A DNA stretch of 64,000 nt from Deinococcus budaensis (GTDB lineage: Bacteria > Deinococcota > Deinococci > Deinococcales > Deinococcaceae): NCBI RefSeq assembly GCF_014201885.1, contig NZ_JACHFN010000014.1, positions 32,047 to 96,046 on the forward strand, given 5' to 3'. A model generated the notes under the pieces. It was not told where the DNA came from and did no database searches. It saw nothing but the letters and a program-made list of their open reading frames with translations. The number at the start of each line of letters is the position of its first letter. Positions within the stretch are counted from its first letter, which is position 1. The position numbers and the translations under genes were made by a program. This document shows positions 49,989-64,000 of the stretch, piece after piece.

Positions 49989-50915
49989 GTGTCTCCCCAC
50001 GCCGTCGGCCTGCTGCTGCTCGTTCTGGTCACGGCCCTGTGGGGCAGCACCTTCGCGGTGGTCAAGGAACTCGGGGAACTGTTGGCGCCGCCCGTGCTGA
50101 TCGCCTGGCGCTTTCTGATCGCCACGCTGGCCCTGCTGCCTGCGCTGCTGCTCACGCGGGGGCAGGCGGCGGCGCCCGCGCCCACCCGGCCCCTGTGGCG
50201 CGACGGCCTGATCCTGGGGGCGTGGCTGATCGCCGGATACGGCACCCAGACCATCGCGCTCCAGACGACCGGGGCCAACCGCGCCGCCTTTTTCACGGCG
50301 CTCAGCGTGGTGCTGGTGCCGCTGTGGCTCACCCTGGCCCAGCGCCGCCCGCTGCCGCTGGCCCTCTGGCTGGCGCTGCCGCTGGCGGTCGGCGGGCTGG
50401 CGCTGCTCTCCTGGGAGGGCGGGGCGCTGGTGGTCGGGGACGCCTGGGCGCTGGCCTGCGCCGTGACCTACGCGGGTTTCATCCTCGCGCTGGAACGCAC
50501 CGCGAGTCGGCACGGGGCGCTGCGCTTCACCTTCGCGCAACTGCTGGCGGTCACGGCGCTCGCCTGGCTGTGGGCGCTGCTGGCCGAGCCGGGGAAGCTC
50601 TGGCCGCCCGCCGCCGCGTGGGGGCCGCTGCTGTACCTGGGCGTGGCCGCCACCGCCGTGACCACCCTGCTTCAGACGGTCGGGCAGCGCCGGGTGAGCG
50701 CCGCCGAGGCCAGCCTGATCTACGCGCTCGAACCGGTCGCCGCCGCGCTGTTCAGCTTCCTCCTCATCGGGGAGCGCATCGGCCTGCGCGGGGCGCTGGG
50801 CGGGCTGCTGGTGGTCGTCGCGACCCTGCTGGGCCAGCGCGCCGGCGAGCAGGAAGGCACCCCGCCCCACCCCGAGGTGCCGACCCCACAGGCGGCCGAA
50901 AGCGGCCAGGCCTGA
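49989..50915 (+). CDS. EamA/DMT-family transporter
   Basis: A 308-residue transporter with ten membrane segments in two EamA repeats. It opens with [22 protein letters not shown], the classic EamA start, and the second repeat ends with [35 protein letters not shown]. The C-terminal 25 residues are a hydrophilic tail. The GTG at 49989 follows TACAAT by 7 bases. Probably an exporter of amino acids or other metabolites; the substrate is unknown. Confidence 0.88.
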   Translation: MSPHAVGLLLLVLVTALWGSTFAVVKELGELLAPPVLIAWRFLIATLALLPALLLTRGQAAAPAPTRPLWRDGLILGAWLIAGYGTQTIALQTTGANRAAFFTALSVVLVPLWLTLAQRRPLPLALWLALPLAVGGLALLSWEGGALVVGDAWALACAVTYAGFILALERTASRHGALRFTFAQLLAVTALAWLWALLAEPGKLWPPAAAWGPLLYLGVAATAVTTLLQTVGQRRVSAAEASLIYALEPVAAALFSFLLIGERIGLRGALGGLLVVVATLLGQRAGEQEGTPPHPEVPTPQAAESGQA

Positions 50916-50926
50916 AGACCCCGGTC

Positions 50927-51418
50927 TCAGCGCCGGTCGGGCACCAGCAGCGTGCGCAGCCCCGCGCCCGCGTCCCACACGCCCATCAGGCCGTCTTTCA
51001 GCACCGACTGGTTGACGGCCGTGTACAGCGCGGTCGGCAGGCGGGTGGAAGGATAGACCCCCGTGCGGCCCTGGGTCCCCACCCGCACCTCGATGGGAAA
51101 GCCCAGGGTCAGCGTGGCGACCAGCACCCCCCCCAGCGCCGCGCCGCCCAGGCCCCCGGCCAGCCCATGCCAGCGCCGCCCCGGCACCACCGCGCACCAG
51201 CGCCGCAGCGAGAACGCCAGCGCCGCGCCTGCGCCCACCGCCAGTCCGGCGGCCAGCAGCAGGCCCCCGGCCCCGGCCCGCCCGGCCAGCAGGTTGACCA
51301 GCAGGCACGCCGCCACCCCGCCCAGGCCCCACAGCAGTCCTGGCAGCCCGCGCCGGGCGCCCAGCGCCGTCACCACAGCCCAGACCGTTACCAGCAGCGC
51401 GTCGAACCAGGTGATCAC
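50927..51418 (-). CDS. CvpA-like membrane protein
   Basis: A 163-residue membrane protein. [45 protein letters not shown] is the usual CvpA N-terminus (D-x-x-x plus a short loop GxRRG), followed by two or three more segments and a soluble end. CvpA proteins are involved in envelope homeostasis in other bacteria. The GTG start lies 7 bases after TAGACT. The stop is 11 bases from the EamA gene stop (convergent). Confidence 0.65.
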   Translation of the reverse strand: MITWFDALLVTVWAVVTALGARRGLPGLLWGLGGVAACLLVNLLAGRAGAGGLLLAAGLAVGAGAALAFSLRRWCAVVPGRRWHGLAGGLGGAALGGVLVATLTLGFPIEVRVGTQGRTGVYPSTRLPTALYTAVNQSVLKDGLMGVWDAGAGLRTLLVPDRR

Positions 51419-51567
51419 GCCGGGCAGTCTAGAGCAGCCGCGGGCGAGGGCGCGCGCGGTTGGCCGGTCCCCCCGGCCCCGCGCCTCAAGGCGGCATAAG
51501 GCCGGGAACGCAGGCGATGGTAGGCGCGGCTGCCGTCTGCACGGCCCGCCGCACTACACTGAGCGGC

Positions 51568-52212
<645 letters not shown>

Positions 52213-52262
52213 CGGCGAGGCCGCAAGGGGCGCCCCCCGCCCCTTGGCCACTCCCCAACCCT

Positions 52263-52520
52263 ATGCCCAAGACCCGCCTCCCCCCGCCTGCCGCCCGGTC
52301 CCCGGCCGCCTCGCCCCGCACCTTCCGGGCGGGGTGCCTGCGTGAATGGACCGCCGTTTCCGCCGCCGCCGACCTCGCCTACACCGAGCAGGCCTTTTCC
52401 GAGTGCCCCACCTGCCCCCACCGGGTCGAGCCGGAGGGCGCCTTGCCCTTCTGCACCCTGCGGCCGCTGGGCACCCCGCACCCCTTCGCGGCGCTGGCGG
52501 GCCTGGAGTGGCCCGAATGA
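52263..52520 (+). CDS. Small cysteine-containing hypothetical protein
   Basis: An 85-residue protein with a basic N-terminus and a cysteine set C25, CPTCPH (48-53) and C64, which could bind zinc. Its stop overlaps the ATG of the beta-lactamase-fold gene (ATGA), which argues that it is a real, coupled gene. I do not recognise a family. A longer alternative frame in the same region is not coding. Confidence 0.5.
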   Translation: MPKTRLPPPAARSPAASPRTFRAGCLREWTAVSAAADLAYTEQAFSECPTCPHRVEPEGALPFCTLRPLGTPHPFAALAGLEWPE

Positions 52521-53434
52521 CGGCCCCGGCCCTCACGCCCGCAGCCTGGGCGGCCACCCTGCGCGCTCACGGGTACTCCGGCGAGGTGGGCCTGCTGGTC
52601 AGCGACCTGACCGGGCGTGAGCTGTACGCCCTGAACCCCGACCGCGTCTTTCCGGCGGCCAGCACCATCAAGGTGCCGCTGCTGGTCATGGCGCTGGAAG
52701 AAGCCCAGGCGGGCAGACTCGACCTGCGCGGGCGCGTGACGCTGCGTGCCGGGGACCGGGTGCCCGGCTCGGGCGTGCTGCACGAACTGGAAGCGGGACT
52801 GACCCTGACCTGGCAGGACGTGCTGACCCTGATGGTCATCGTGAGCGACAACACCGCCACCAACCTGTTGATCGGGCGGCTGGGTCTGGACCAGGTGGGG
52901 GGCTGGCTGGAGGCGCGCGGGCTGGGCGATACCCGGCTGGTGGGTCCCCTCCAGCTCCCGCCCGAGCGGCGCAACGCGGCCCAGCGCCGGGGCGAGCGCA
53001 ACCGGACCTCGGCCCGCGATCAGGTGGCGCTGCTGGCGGCCCTGGCCCGGGGTGACCTGCTCGATCCGGGCCACACGGCACTCGCGCTCTCCATTCTGGA
53101 GCGTCAGCAACTGCGCGACCTGCTGGGGCGGCATGTGCCGCGCGGCGCGGATGGGGAACCCCTCTACCGGGTCGCCAGCAAGAGCGGCGAGCTGGGGGGC
53201 GTTCATCACGACGTGGGGGTGCTGTTCACCCCGCGCCCGCTGGTGGTGGCCCTGCTGTCCGAGGGCGGCCTCGACCCCCGCGAACATCCCGACAACCGCG
53301 ACGTGGGCCTGCTGGCCGCCTGCCTGTGGCCGCTGCTGGCTGGCCTGGGAGAAGTCCTCGCCCCGGGTCCCGGCTCCCGGCCTGTTCCGGCCCCCCACCC
53401 GGCCCCCGAATTGGCCTTCCAGGGGGACATTTAA
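52517..53434 (+). CDS. Beta-lactamase-fold serine hydrolase (cytoplasmic)
   Basis: A 305-residue protein with the three class A motifs in order: [10 protein letters not shown] (SxxK, about 48-51), IVSDNTATN (SDN, about 112) and SKSGELGG (KSG, about 222-224). It has no signal peptide and I see no equivalent of the deacylating Glu of ExxLN (here [14 protein letters not shown]), so it is more likely an esterase or peptidase-like relative than a true antibiotic-hydrolysing enzyme. A Pro-rich 30-residue tail ends it. It is translationally coupled to the small Cys protein. Confidence 0.8.
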   Translation: MTAPALTPAAWAATLRAHGYSGEVGLLVSDLTGRELYALNPDRVFPAASTIKVPLLVMALEEAQAGRLDLRGRVTLRAGDRVPGSGVLHELEAGLTLTWQDVLTLMVIVSDNTATNLLIGRLGLDQVGGWLEARGLGDTRLVGPLQLPPERRNAAQRRGERNRTSARDQVALLAALARGDLLDPGHTALALSILERQQLRDLLGRHVPRGADGEPLYRVASKSGELGGVHHDVGVLFTPRPLVVALLSEGGLDPREHPDNRDVGLLAACLWPLLAGLGEVLAPGPGSRPVPAPHPAPELAFQGDI

Positions 53435-53623
53435 CCGCTCGGTCAGGCCTAGGCTGAGCGTGCAGAGGTCTGGCGGTTTTCGCCGTATGGCACGGCAGGA
53501 GAGGCAGATGGTGCGTGCTATGCTGGCCGCCATCCGGCTGCCTTGAGCAAGGCGAGAGGCGGGCAGAGAGAGGCACGTAGGCGCAAACTGGAGCAGGCCC
53601 CCTGAAGCGCGAGGAGAAGGAAC

Positions 53624-54481
<858 letters not shown>

Positions 54482-54558
54482 GGCGCGTGGGCTGCGCGCC
54501 AGGACCGGCTTCCCCCCAAAACCCCCCACCCTGAACCCCTGATACGGAGGGCTGAGAC

Positions 54559-55220
54559 ATGACCCGCTTCAAGAGAAACGATCCCGAGATCACCCGCCGC
54601 AAGTTCATCAACGTGGCGATGGGCACCACCGCTGCGGTGGGCGGCGTGAGCCTGCTGAGCACCCTGGGCGCCGCCAACCCGGTCTTCCGTCTGACGCCCG
54701 ACAAGATGCCCCCCCTCAAGGGCGACCTGCTGGTCCACGCCGAGGGCAGCAAGGAAGGCCGTCCGGTCCGGCTGGAGGACCTCAGCATCCAGCTGGTCCG
54801 CGCCTGGCCGATGGGCAAGAACGAAAACGGCGAGGACGTGATCCGCAAGGGCGACCCCAACAACATCCTCGCGCTGTACCGCTTTCCGCAGGGACAGCTG
54901 GTGGCGCCGACCAATCTGGAGGCCACCATCAACGGGCAGGTCGTCGCGTACAGCGATGTCTGCACGCACGCGGGCTGCTCGGTGTCCGACAGCGACGTGA
55001 ACGCCGGAGAGATGCGCTGCCCCTGCCACTCCGGCCAGTACGATCCCAAACGCGGCGCGGTCGTCACCGGCGGTCCGCCTCCCCGTCCGCTCGCGCAGCT
55101 GCCCATCACGCAGCAGGGTGAGAATCTGGTGGTGTCCGGCTTCTTTCTGACCTACCCTTACCCCTTCACGAGTAAGGAAGAGTGGGAAAGCCATATTCAG
55201 GAAGTGGAGGAACAGCTCGC

Positions 55221-55224
<4 letters not shown>
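54559..55224 (+). CDS. Rieske iron-sulfur subunit
   Basis: A 221-residue protein that passes electrons from quinol to cytochrome c in the bc complex. An N-terminal segment with the twin-arginine-like [10 protein letters not shown] anchors it. The 2Fe-2S ligands are in [11 protein letters not shown] (CTHxGC) and CPCHSGQYD (CPCHxS), about residues 137-160. An insertion around residues 70-110 is larger than in mitochondrial proteins. It overlaps cytochrome b by four bases (ATGA). The Shine-Dalgarno GGAGG is present. Confidence 0.95.
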
Positions 55225-56537
<1,313 letters not shown>

Positions 56538-56558
56538 AGCCCCGCCTCAGCTGTTCGC

Positions 56559-56590
56559 ACCGCCCCGGTTACCGTGTCCGGGGCGGTTTG
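56559..56590 (+). terminator. Intrinsic terminator of the bc operon
   Basis: ACCGCCCCGG and CCGGGGCGGT arms (10 base pairs, perfect) with a nine-base loop, followed by TTTG, 21 bases after the cytochrome b stop. Confidence 0.8.
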
Positions 56591-56614
56591 CTGTGCTGCC
56601 GCTATGCTGGCAGG

Positions 56615-56815
56615 GTGGACGACAATGCGCTGGCCCGTTACCTCGCCCGGCAAGCCCAGGCGCTCGGCCTCGACCTCCGGACCCTGGACTGCGCCGGCCC
56701 CGAGGCGCTGAGGGCCTTCGCTGAAGCTAGCTTGCAGGAGCTGAGCGCCCGTGGCCTGCTGAGCGGCGAGGAGGCGGTGGGCTGCTGGAGCGCTCCCCGG
56801 TTCAGCGGGCATTAG
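56615..56815 (+). CDS. Small hypothetical protein
   Basis: A 66-residue protein (DDNALARYLARQAQALGLDLRTLDCAGPEALRAFAEASLQELSARGLLSGEEAVGCWSAP) that looks like three short helices. I do not recognise it. The GTG start follows TATGCT by 6 bases, the same leaderless geometry as other genes here, which is the main support. It sits between the bc terminator and a convergent small gene. Confidence 0.5.
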   Translation: MDDNALARYLARQAQALGLDLRTLDCAGPEALRAFAEASLQELSARGLLSGEEAVGCWSAPRFSGH

Positions 56816-56836
56816 GGCCAAGACGTTACAGAAATG

Positions 56837-56867
56837 GGGGAGAGGAACACAGGTTTCCTCTCCCCCG
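56837..56867 (-). terminator. Strong terminator for the minus-strand small gene
   Basis: GGGGGAGAGGAA and TTCCTCTCCCCC arms pair perfectly over 12 bases; on the minus strand the stem is followed by ATTTCTGT. It lies about 30 bases after the stop of the minus-strand gene and about 20 bases past the plus-strand small gene. Confidence 0.8.
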
Positions 56868-56896
56868 GAAGGGTACGCGCGGCCGAGGCGCCCGGT

Positions 56897-57145
<249 letters not shown>

Positions 57146-57273
57146 GTCCTCAAGCTTAACATGGTCACGCTCAAGGAATGTAAGCGTTCACGGCAGGAGT
57201 GGGCCTGCTGGTGGCCCGCGAACTTTGCTGGGCGGGCACCATTTTCTTTTTCCAATGGTGTTACGCTTCACCC

Positions 57274-57696
<423 letters not shown>

Positions 57697-57741
57697 ACCT
57701 GGCTCCCCGCAACTCCGGCGCCCCACCCCTCCATCTGCACT

Positions 57742-57773
57742 CCCCGGTCCTCAAGGCCGGGGGATTTCTTTTT
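57742..57773 (+). terminator. Intrinsic terminator after the A-type carrier gene
   Basis: CCCCGG and CCGGGG arms around a nine-base loop, followed by GATTTCTTTTT. A well-formed rho-independent terminator. Confidence 0.85.
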
Positions 57774-57846
57774 GCTGCTCACTTCTGCCCGCTGGACGCG
57801 CCCAGCAACTTGCGGCCCACCGGCCTCAGGCGGCGCGAAGGTGCGC

Positions 57847-57874
57847 TTGACAGCCTTTAGGCATCGCCTATACT
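57847..57874 (+). promoter_or_regulatory. Consensus sigma-A promoter of the peptide ABC operon
   Basis: TTGACA (57847-57852), a 16-base spacer and TATACT (57869-57874). The start of transcription would be near 57881, leaving a leader of about 45 bases with GGAGG before the ATG. One of the best promoters in the window. Confidence 0.85.
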
Positions 57875-57925
57875 GCGCTCACGTTTCAATCCAGGGCGCC
57901 CTCGCCCAGCTGTACCGGAGGATTC

Positions 57926-59686
<1,761 letters not shown>

Positions 59687-59722
59687 GCATCAAGGGCGCG
59701 GGCCGCCAGGGTGCTCGGCCCG

Positions 59723-59752
59723 GTGGGGGGAAGCCAGCGCGCTTCCTCCCAC
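59723..59752 (+). terminator. Intra-operon hairpin (partial terminator or mRNA stabiliser)
   Basis: GTGGGGGGAAGC and GCTTCCTCCCAC arms pair over 12 bases with one G-U, loop of six, followed by TGCGTTTG. It is situated between the binding-protein gene and the permease genes. Confidence 0.6.
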
Positions 59753-59869
59753 TGCGTTTGAGCACGCTGTGGCGGGGCGGCAGATTCGGCCGCAGGACCT
59801 GGCGGCGCGGCTTTACCGGGCCGGGCGGGTCCCGCGCCGCTAGGTTCAGCCCGCGAGAGGAGTTCAGCC

Positions 59870-60865
59870 ATGGGAACCTACATCCTGAAACGCATCTTGC
59901 AGATGATTCCGCTGCTGCTGCTGATCAGCCTGGTGATCTACGGGCTGACGGCGCTGCAACCCGGCGACCCGGTCGATCAGCTCACCTTCGGCAACACCAA
60001 CATCACTCCCGAGGACATCGCCCGGCTCAAGGCCGCTTACGGCCTCGACCAGCCCTGGTATACCCGCTACCTGTTCTGGCTGGGCCAGGCGGTGCGGGGC
60101 GACCTGGGCTACTCGCAGGACTTCAATATTCCCGCCACCGAGTTCGTGTTTCAGCAGCGGATGCCCAACACGCTGCTGCTCACCGTACCGGCCCTGGTGC
60201 TCAGCACCCTGATCGCGGTGCCGCTGGGTATCTTCTCGGCAATCCGGCAGTACTCGCTGCCCGACTACCTCCTGACGTTTCTGAGCTTCCTGGCCTTCAG
60301 CGCGCCGGTCTTCTGGGTCGGGGCGATGGCGCTGTACCTCTTTGCGATCTTCTTGCCCAACGTCACGGGGGGCGCGGTGTCGCTGCCGCCCGGCGGCCTG
60401 GGGGGCGACGTGCCCGCCGACGCGGGCTGGTGGGCCGTGGCGCTCGACAAGCTCAAATACCTGATTCTGCCGCTCTCGATCCTGATGCTGCGCGAGATCG
60501 CCGTGACCACCCGCTTTATGCGCGCCAGCATGCTGGAGGTCATGAACCAGGACTTCATCCGCACCGCCCGCGCCAAGGGGCTGCCCGCGCGCCGGGTGCT
60601 GTACAAGCACGCCCTGCGCAACGCGCTGGTGCCCATCCTGACCATCATGGGCCTGTCGATTCCAGGTCTCTTCGGCGGCGCGGTGATCACCGAGACCGTC
60701 TTTTCCTGGCCGGGCATGGGCAAGGCGATTCTCGACGCGCTGGTCAGCAAGGACTTCAACGTCGTGATGGTCTCCTTGATGCTGCTCTCCATCCTGACGG
60801 TCGTGTTCCAGCTGCTGACCGATCTCGCCTACGCGGCCGTCGATCCGCGCATCCGGTACTCCTGA
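59870..60865 (+). CDS. Peptide ABC transporter permease (DppB/OppB type)
   Basis: A 331-residue inner-membrane permease with six membrane segments. The N-terminal signature is [31 protein letters not shown], and the EAA loop that contacts the ATPase is [29 protein letters not shown]. It pairs with the following OppC-type permease. The Shine-Dalgarno GAGAGGAG precedes the ATG. The 183 bases upstream hold the hairpin and no gene. Confidence 0.95.
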   Translation: MGTYILKRILQMIPLLLLISLVIYGLTALQPGDPVDQLTFGNTNITPEDIARLKAAYGLDQPWYTRYLFWLGQAVRGDLGYSQDFNIPATEFVFQQRMPNTLLLTVPALVLSTLIAVPLGIFSAIRQYSLPDYLLTFLSFLAFSAPVFWVGAMALYLFAIFLPNVTGGAVSLPPGGLGGDVPADAGWWAVALDKLKYLILPLSILMLREIAVTTRFMRASMLEVMNQDFIRTARAKGLPARRVLYKHALRNALVPILTIMGLSIPGLFGGAVITETVFSWPGMGKAILDALVSKDFNVVMVSLMLLSILTVVFQLLTDLAYAAVDPRIRYS

Positions 60866-60872
60866 GGCCCCC

Positions 60873-61805
<933 letters not shown>

Positions 61806-61893
61806 TCACGGCGGCCACCCGCACTGAGCCGCGCGTGGCGAGGGAGAGGATCTTCCGCCCCCCGCCGGTTCCGGTCTGCCCTATCCTGCGGGC

Positions 61894-62394
61894 ATGATCG
61901 TGCTTGGGGTGGACCCTGGACTGGCGAATCTGGGGCTGGGGCTGGTGGAGGGCGACGTGCGCCGGGCGCGTCACCTGCACCACGTCTGCCTGACCACCGA
62001 GAGTGCCTGGCTGATGCCCCGCCGCTTGCAATACCTGCACGAGGAGGTCACGCGCCTGCTCGCCGCCTACCAGCCAGACGCGGTCGCCATCGAAGACCAG
62101 ATTCTGCGCCGCCAGGCCGACGTGGCCTTCAAGGTGGGCCAGGCCTTCGGGGTCGTGCAGCTTGCCTGCGCGCAGGCTGGGGTCCCAATTCATGCCTACG
62201 GTCCCATGCAGGTCAAGCGCACCCTGGTGGGCACCGGCCGGGCCGACAAGGAGCAGGTCATCTACATGGTCAAGGCGTCGCTGGGCATCCGCGAGCTGTT
62301 CAACAACCACGCCGCCGACGCCCTCGCGCTGGCCCTGACCCATCTGGCGCATCAGCCGATGCAAGCGGCCGCCGCCCGGCTCGCCCGGCGCTAG
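61894..62394 (+). CDS. ruvC: Holliday junction endonuclease RuvC
   Basis: A 166-residue resolvase that cuts Holliday junctions together with RuvAB. The four acidic residues are recognisable: Asp in VLGVDPGLANLG (about 7), Glu in VAIEDQI (about 66), and the C-terminal NNHAADALALAL pair (His/Asp about 139-142). RuvC-specific segments GTGRADKEQV and QILRRQADVAFKVGQAFGVVQ are present. TATCCT ends 7 bases before the ATG. A PrsW-type protease gene follows by 9 bases. Confidence 0.95.
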   Translation: MIVLGVDPGLANLGLGLVEGDVRRARHLHHVCLTTESAWLMPRRLQYLHEEVTRLLAAYQPDAVAIEDQILRRQADVAFKVGQAFGVVQLACAQAGVPIHAYGPMQVKRTLVGTGRADKEQVIYMVKASLGIRELFNNHAADALALALTHLAHQPMQAAAARLARR

Positions 62395-62403
62395 GTCCCG
62401 GGC

Positions 62404-63054
62404 GTGGCCCTCGCGCTGCCGCTGCTGCTGTCGGCCGGGCTGACCTTCGCGTGGCTGTGGTTCTTCGTGCGGCGGGACCGCCACCCCGAACCGCCCCGGC
62501 TGCTGGCGCGCACCTTCGGCTGGGGCATGGTCGCCTGGGCCGTCTCGGCGGCGTTCGGCGGCAGCTTCGGCACGCTGAGTTTTCCGCTGCTGGTGGTGTT
62601 GCTGGCGGCGGTGATCGAGGAAACCAGCAAGTTCCTGGCCGCCAGCACCGCGACCACCGAGCAGGCCTTTGACGAACCGATGGACGGCCTGGTGTACGCG
62701 GTCACGGCGGCGCTGGGCTTCGCCTTTCTCGAAAACGTCACCTACACCCTGGGCTTCGGAGCGCCCGCGGTCACCTGGCACGCGCTGCTGACCACCCTGG
62801 CCCACGCCCTCTTTAGTGCGCCGCAGGGGTACGCCCTGGGCGGGCGGCATCTGCGCGGAGGGCGCTGGTGGCGCTCACGGGGCCTGCTGCTGAGCATCAC
62901 CCTGCATTTTGTCTTCAACGGTCTGCTTACCGGGAACGCGGGCTGGCCGCAACTGCTCGCGCTGGGCGTGACTGTGGCCTTGATGGCGCTGCTGGCGGGC
63001 CGCTACTACCGTCACTTCGAGACCCATGCCCGCGAAAACCTCCACAAGCCCTGA
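62404..63054 (+). CDS. PrsW-family intramembrane metalloprotease
   Basis: A 216-residue membrane protein with about seven hydrophobic segments. PrsW motifs in order: AAVIEETSKFLAA (EExxK, about 76-80), EPMDGLVYAVTAALGFAFLENVTY (D-G-x-x-Y and the ENxxY motif), HALFSAPQGYALG and ITLHFVFNGLL (catalytic His). PrsW cleaves the RsiW anti-sigma factor in Bacillus; the substrate here is unknown. The GTG start is nine bases after the ruvC stop, so the two are probably cotranscribed. Confidence 0.9.
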   Translation: MALALPLLLSAGLTFAWLWFFVRRDRHPEPPRLLARTFGWGMVAWAVSAAFGGSFGTLSFPLLVVLLAAVIEETSKFLAASTATTEQAFDEPMDGLVYAVTAALGFAFLENVTYTLGFGAPAVTWHALLTTLAHALFSAPQGYALGGRHLRGGRWWRSRGLLLSITLHFVFNGLLTGNAGWPQLLALGVTVALMALLAGRYYRHFETHARENLHKP

Positions 63055-63070
63055 CCACCAGGGATCCTGA

Positions 63071-63745
63071 CTAGAGGGTCGGGTGCCCGCTCTGGCCGTC
63101 GACCCAGTGGGTGCCCGAGTCGTCGGCTTCATGCTTCCAGACCGGGAGCTGAACCTTAAGCTGCTCGATCAGAAAGTCGCAGGCTTCCAGCGCGGCCCGG
63201 CGGTGCGGACTGGCGACGCCGATCAGGATGCTCGCTTCAGCAGGCCGCAGGCGGCCCACCCGGTGCTGAATCAAGACGCGCAACTCGCCATGCCGCCCGC
63301 GGGCCTCGGCAGCGGCTTCCCGCATGACCTTCTGTGCCATGGGCGCGAACGCCTCGTAATCGATAAAGTCCACCACCCGGCCCTGGTTGGGAGAGCGGAC
63401 GGTGCCCACGAAGTAAGCCTGAGCGCCGTATTCCGGCCGGACCAGAAACGCGTCCGCGTCGGCAAGCAGCAGTGGCGAAGCGGTCACCTCGCAGTGGGTG
63501 GAATCGTCGGCCCCTCCCGCCACCGGCGGCAAAAAGGCCACCTCGTCTCCGGGATGCAGCGGCTGCTCGGGCCGCGCGTAGGTCTCGTTCACAGCCACCA
63601 TACAGCCGCGCAGGCTCAGGCCGTATCTCTCCTCAACCTGGGCCGCCAGGTCCCGAACCGTGGACCCGTCGGTCAGCTCGACGGTCGCCATCTCCAATCC
63701 GGATTCACGCTTCAGGCGCGCGAAAAAGACCACTTGGACCTGCAT
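63071..63745 (-). CDS. MoaD-MoaE fusion (molybdopterin synthase)
   Basis: A 224-residue fusion of the two subunits of molybdopterin synthase. Residues 1-78 are MoaD (VVFFARLKRESGLEMATVEL... ending in FLPPVAGG), whose C-terminal Gly-Gly must normally be free to carry sulfur. Residues 84-224 are MoaE, with VGTVRSPNQGRVVDFIDYEAF and a C-terminal EACDFLIEQLKVQLPVWKHE. The M. tuberculosis fusion MoaX is reported to be cleaved after the Gly-Gly; the same is expected here. The pathway continues with mobA at 23.5 kb. Confidence 0.92.
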   Translation of the reverse strand: MQVQVVFFARLKRESGLEMATVELTDGSTVRDLAAQVEERYGLSLRGCMVAVNETYARPEQPLHPGDEVAFLPPVAGGADDSTHCEVTASPLLLADADAFLVRPEYGAQAYFVGTVRSPNQGRVVDFIDYEAFAPMAQKVMREAAAEARGRHGELRVLIQHRVGRLRPAEASILIGVASPHRRAALEACDFLIEQLKVQLPVWKHEADDSGTHWVDGQSGHPTL

Positions 63746-63804
63746 AGCACGAGCCTAACACGGCCCTCCCACCGCCGCCTCAGGGCTTGGCCAGGGCCGG
63801 GGGG

Positions 63805-63973
<169 letters not shown>

Positions 63974-64000
63974 GGTCAAGATAACAAGGGTCCACGGTGG
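63974..64000 (+). rRNA. 23S ribosomal RNA, 5' end (continues beyond window)
   Basis: GGTCAAGATAACAAGG followed by GTCCACGGTGG is the highly conserved 5' start of bacterial 23S rRNA (the stretch before GGATGCC). Only the first 27 bases are inside the window. Confidence 0.85.

Noticed and set aside
52517..53434. Calling this gene an antibiotic-resistance beta-lactamase
   Set aside because: No export signal and no recognisable deacylating Glu; the motifs only prove the fold.

Overview
This window is about 71-72% G+C by eye, densely coded on both strands, and comes from a Deinococcus chromosome. The diagnostic genes are a ddrB homologue with a radiation/desiccation response motif (RDRM) in its promoter, a Dps1-type ferritin with a long N-terminal extension, a MazG-like enzyme resembling DR2231, a DR2241-like chelatase, a PriA without helicase motifs, and small proteins I know only from this genus. 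Some 25-30 genes have a -10 hexamer (TANNNT) ending only about 6-9 bases before the start codon. That is the leaderless-mRNA arrangement described for Deinococcus, and I used it to choose several starts. No insertion sequence, prophage or CRISPR array is visible.

Layout. 1-15.6 kb: the 3' part of pilT, a DUF4403 protein, YjbQ, a secreted alpha/beta hydrolase, a penicillin-acylase-family enzyme, an EamA exporter, priA, a phosphoesterase, a membrane protein, a CbiX/DR2241-type chelatase, an EF-hand protein and an M20 peptidase. 15.7-27 kb: an S41 protease without the usual catalytic lysine, DUF4142, MFS and MBL-fold proteins, dps1, DUF4385, mobA, rsmD-coaD and metK. 27-31.9 kb: small Deinococcus proteins, arginase, a phosphoesterase, a decayed tRNA-Leu-like sequence with a terminator, the MazG-like gene, and ddrB. 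31.9-37.7 kb: a coupled YdcZ-YdcZ-MarR operon, a thioesterase, a MerR regulator with a visible operator, an M42 peptidase, and a type II restriction-modification pair (D12 adenine methyltransferase plus SacI-family endonuclease).

37.8-41 kb: an FMN riboswitch and the coupled ribD-ribE-ribBA operon, with no ribH. 41.4-53.4 kb: a receiver-like/DUF4388/roadblock protein with a strong internal start, an M32 carboxypeptidase, kptA next to a Sir2 deacylase, a DUF512 radical-SAM protein, mscL, a DinB protein, a VWA protein, an EamA exporter, a CvpA-like protein, an orphan NarL-type response regulator and a cytoplasmic beta-lactamase-fold protein. 53.6-56.5 kb: a cytochrome bc operon (cytochrome c, Rieske, cytochrome b). 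57-63.8 kb: an A-type Fe-S carrier, a peptide ABC transporter (binding protein and two permeases, no ATPase), ruvC, a PrsW protease and a MoaD-MoaE fusion. The window ends with a strong promoter, a structured leader and the first bases of a 23S rRNA with no 16S gene before it.

Functional links. Genome maintenance is represented by priA, ruvC, ddrB, dps1 and the MazG-like gene. Cofactor supply is represented by rib, coaD, metK, mobA, MoaD-MoaE and the chelatase. Regulation is readable from the sequence at four places: the RDRM at ddrB, the FMN riboswitch at rib, a MarR-type palindrome at the YdcZ operon, and a 19-bp-spacer MerR-type promoter. Assignments are from reading motifs and from memory of families; no database search was run.
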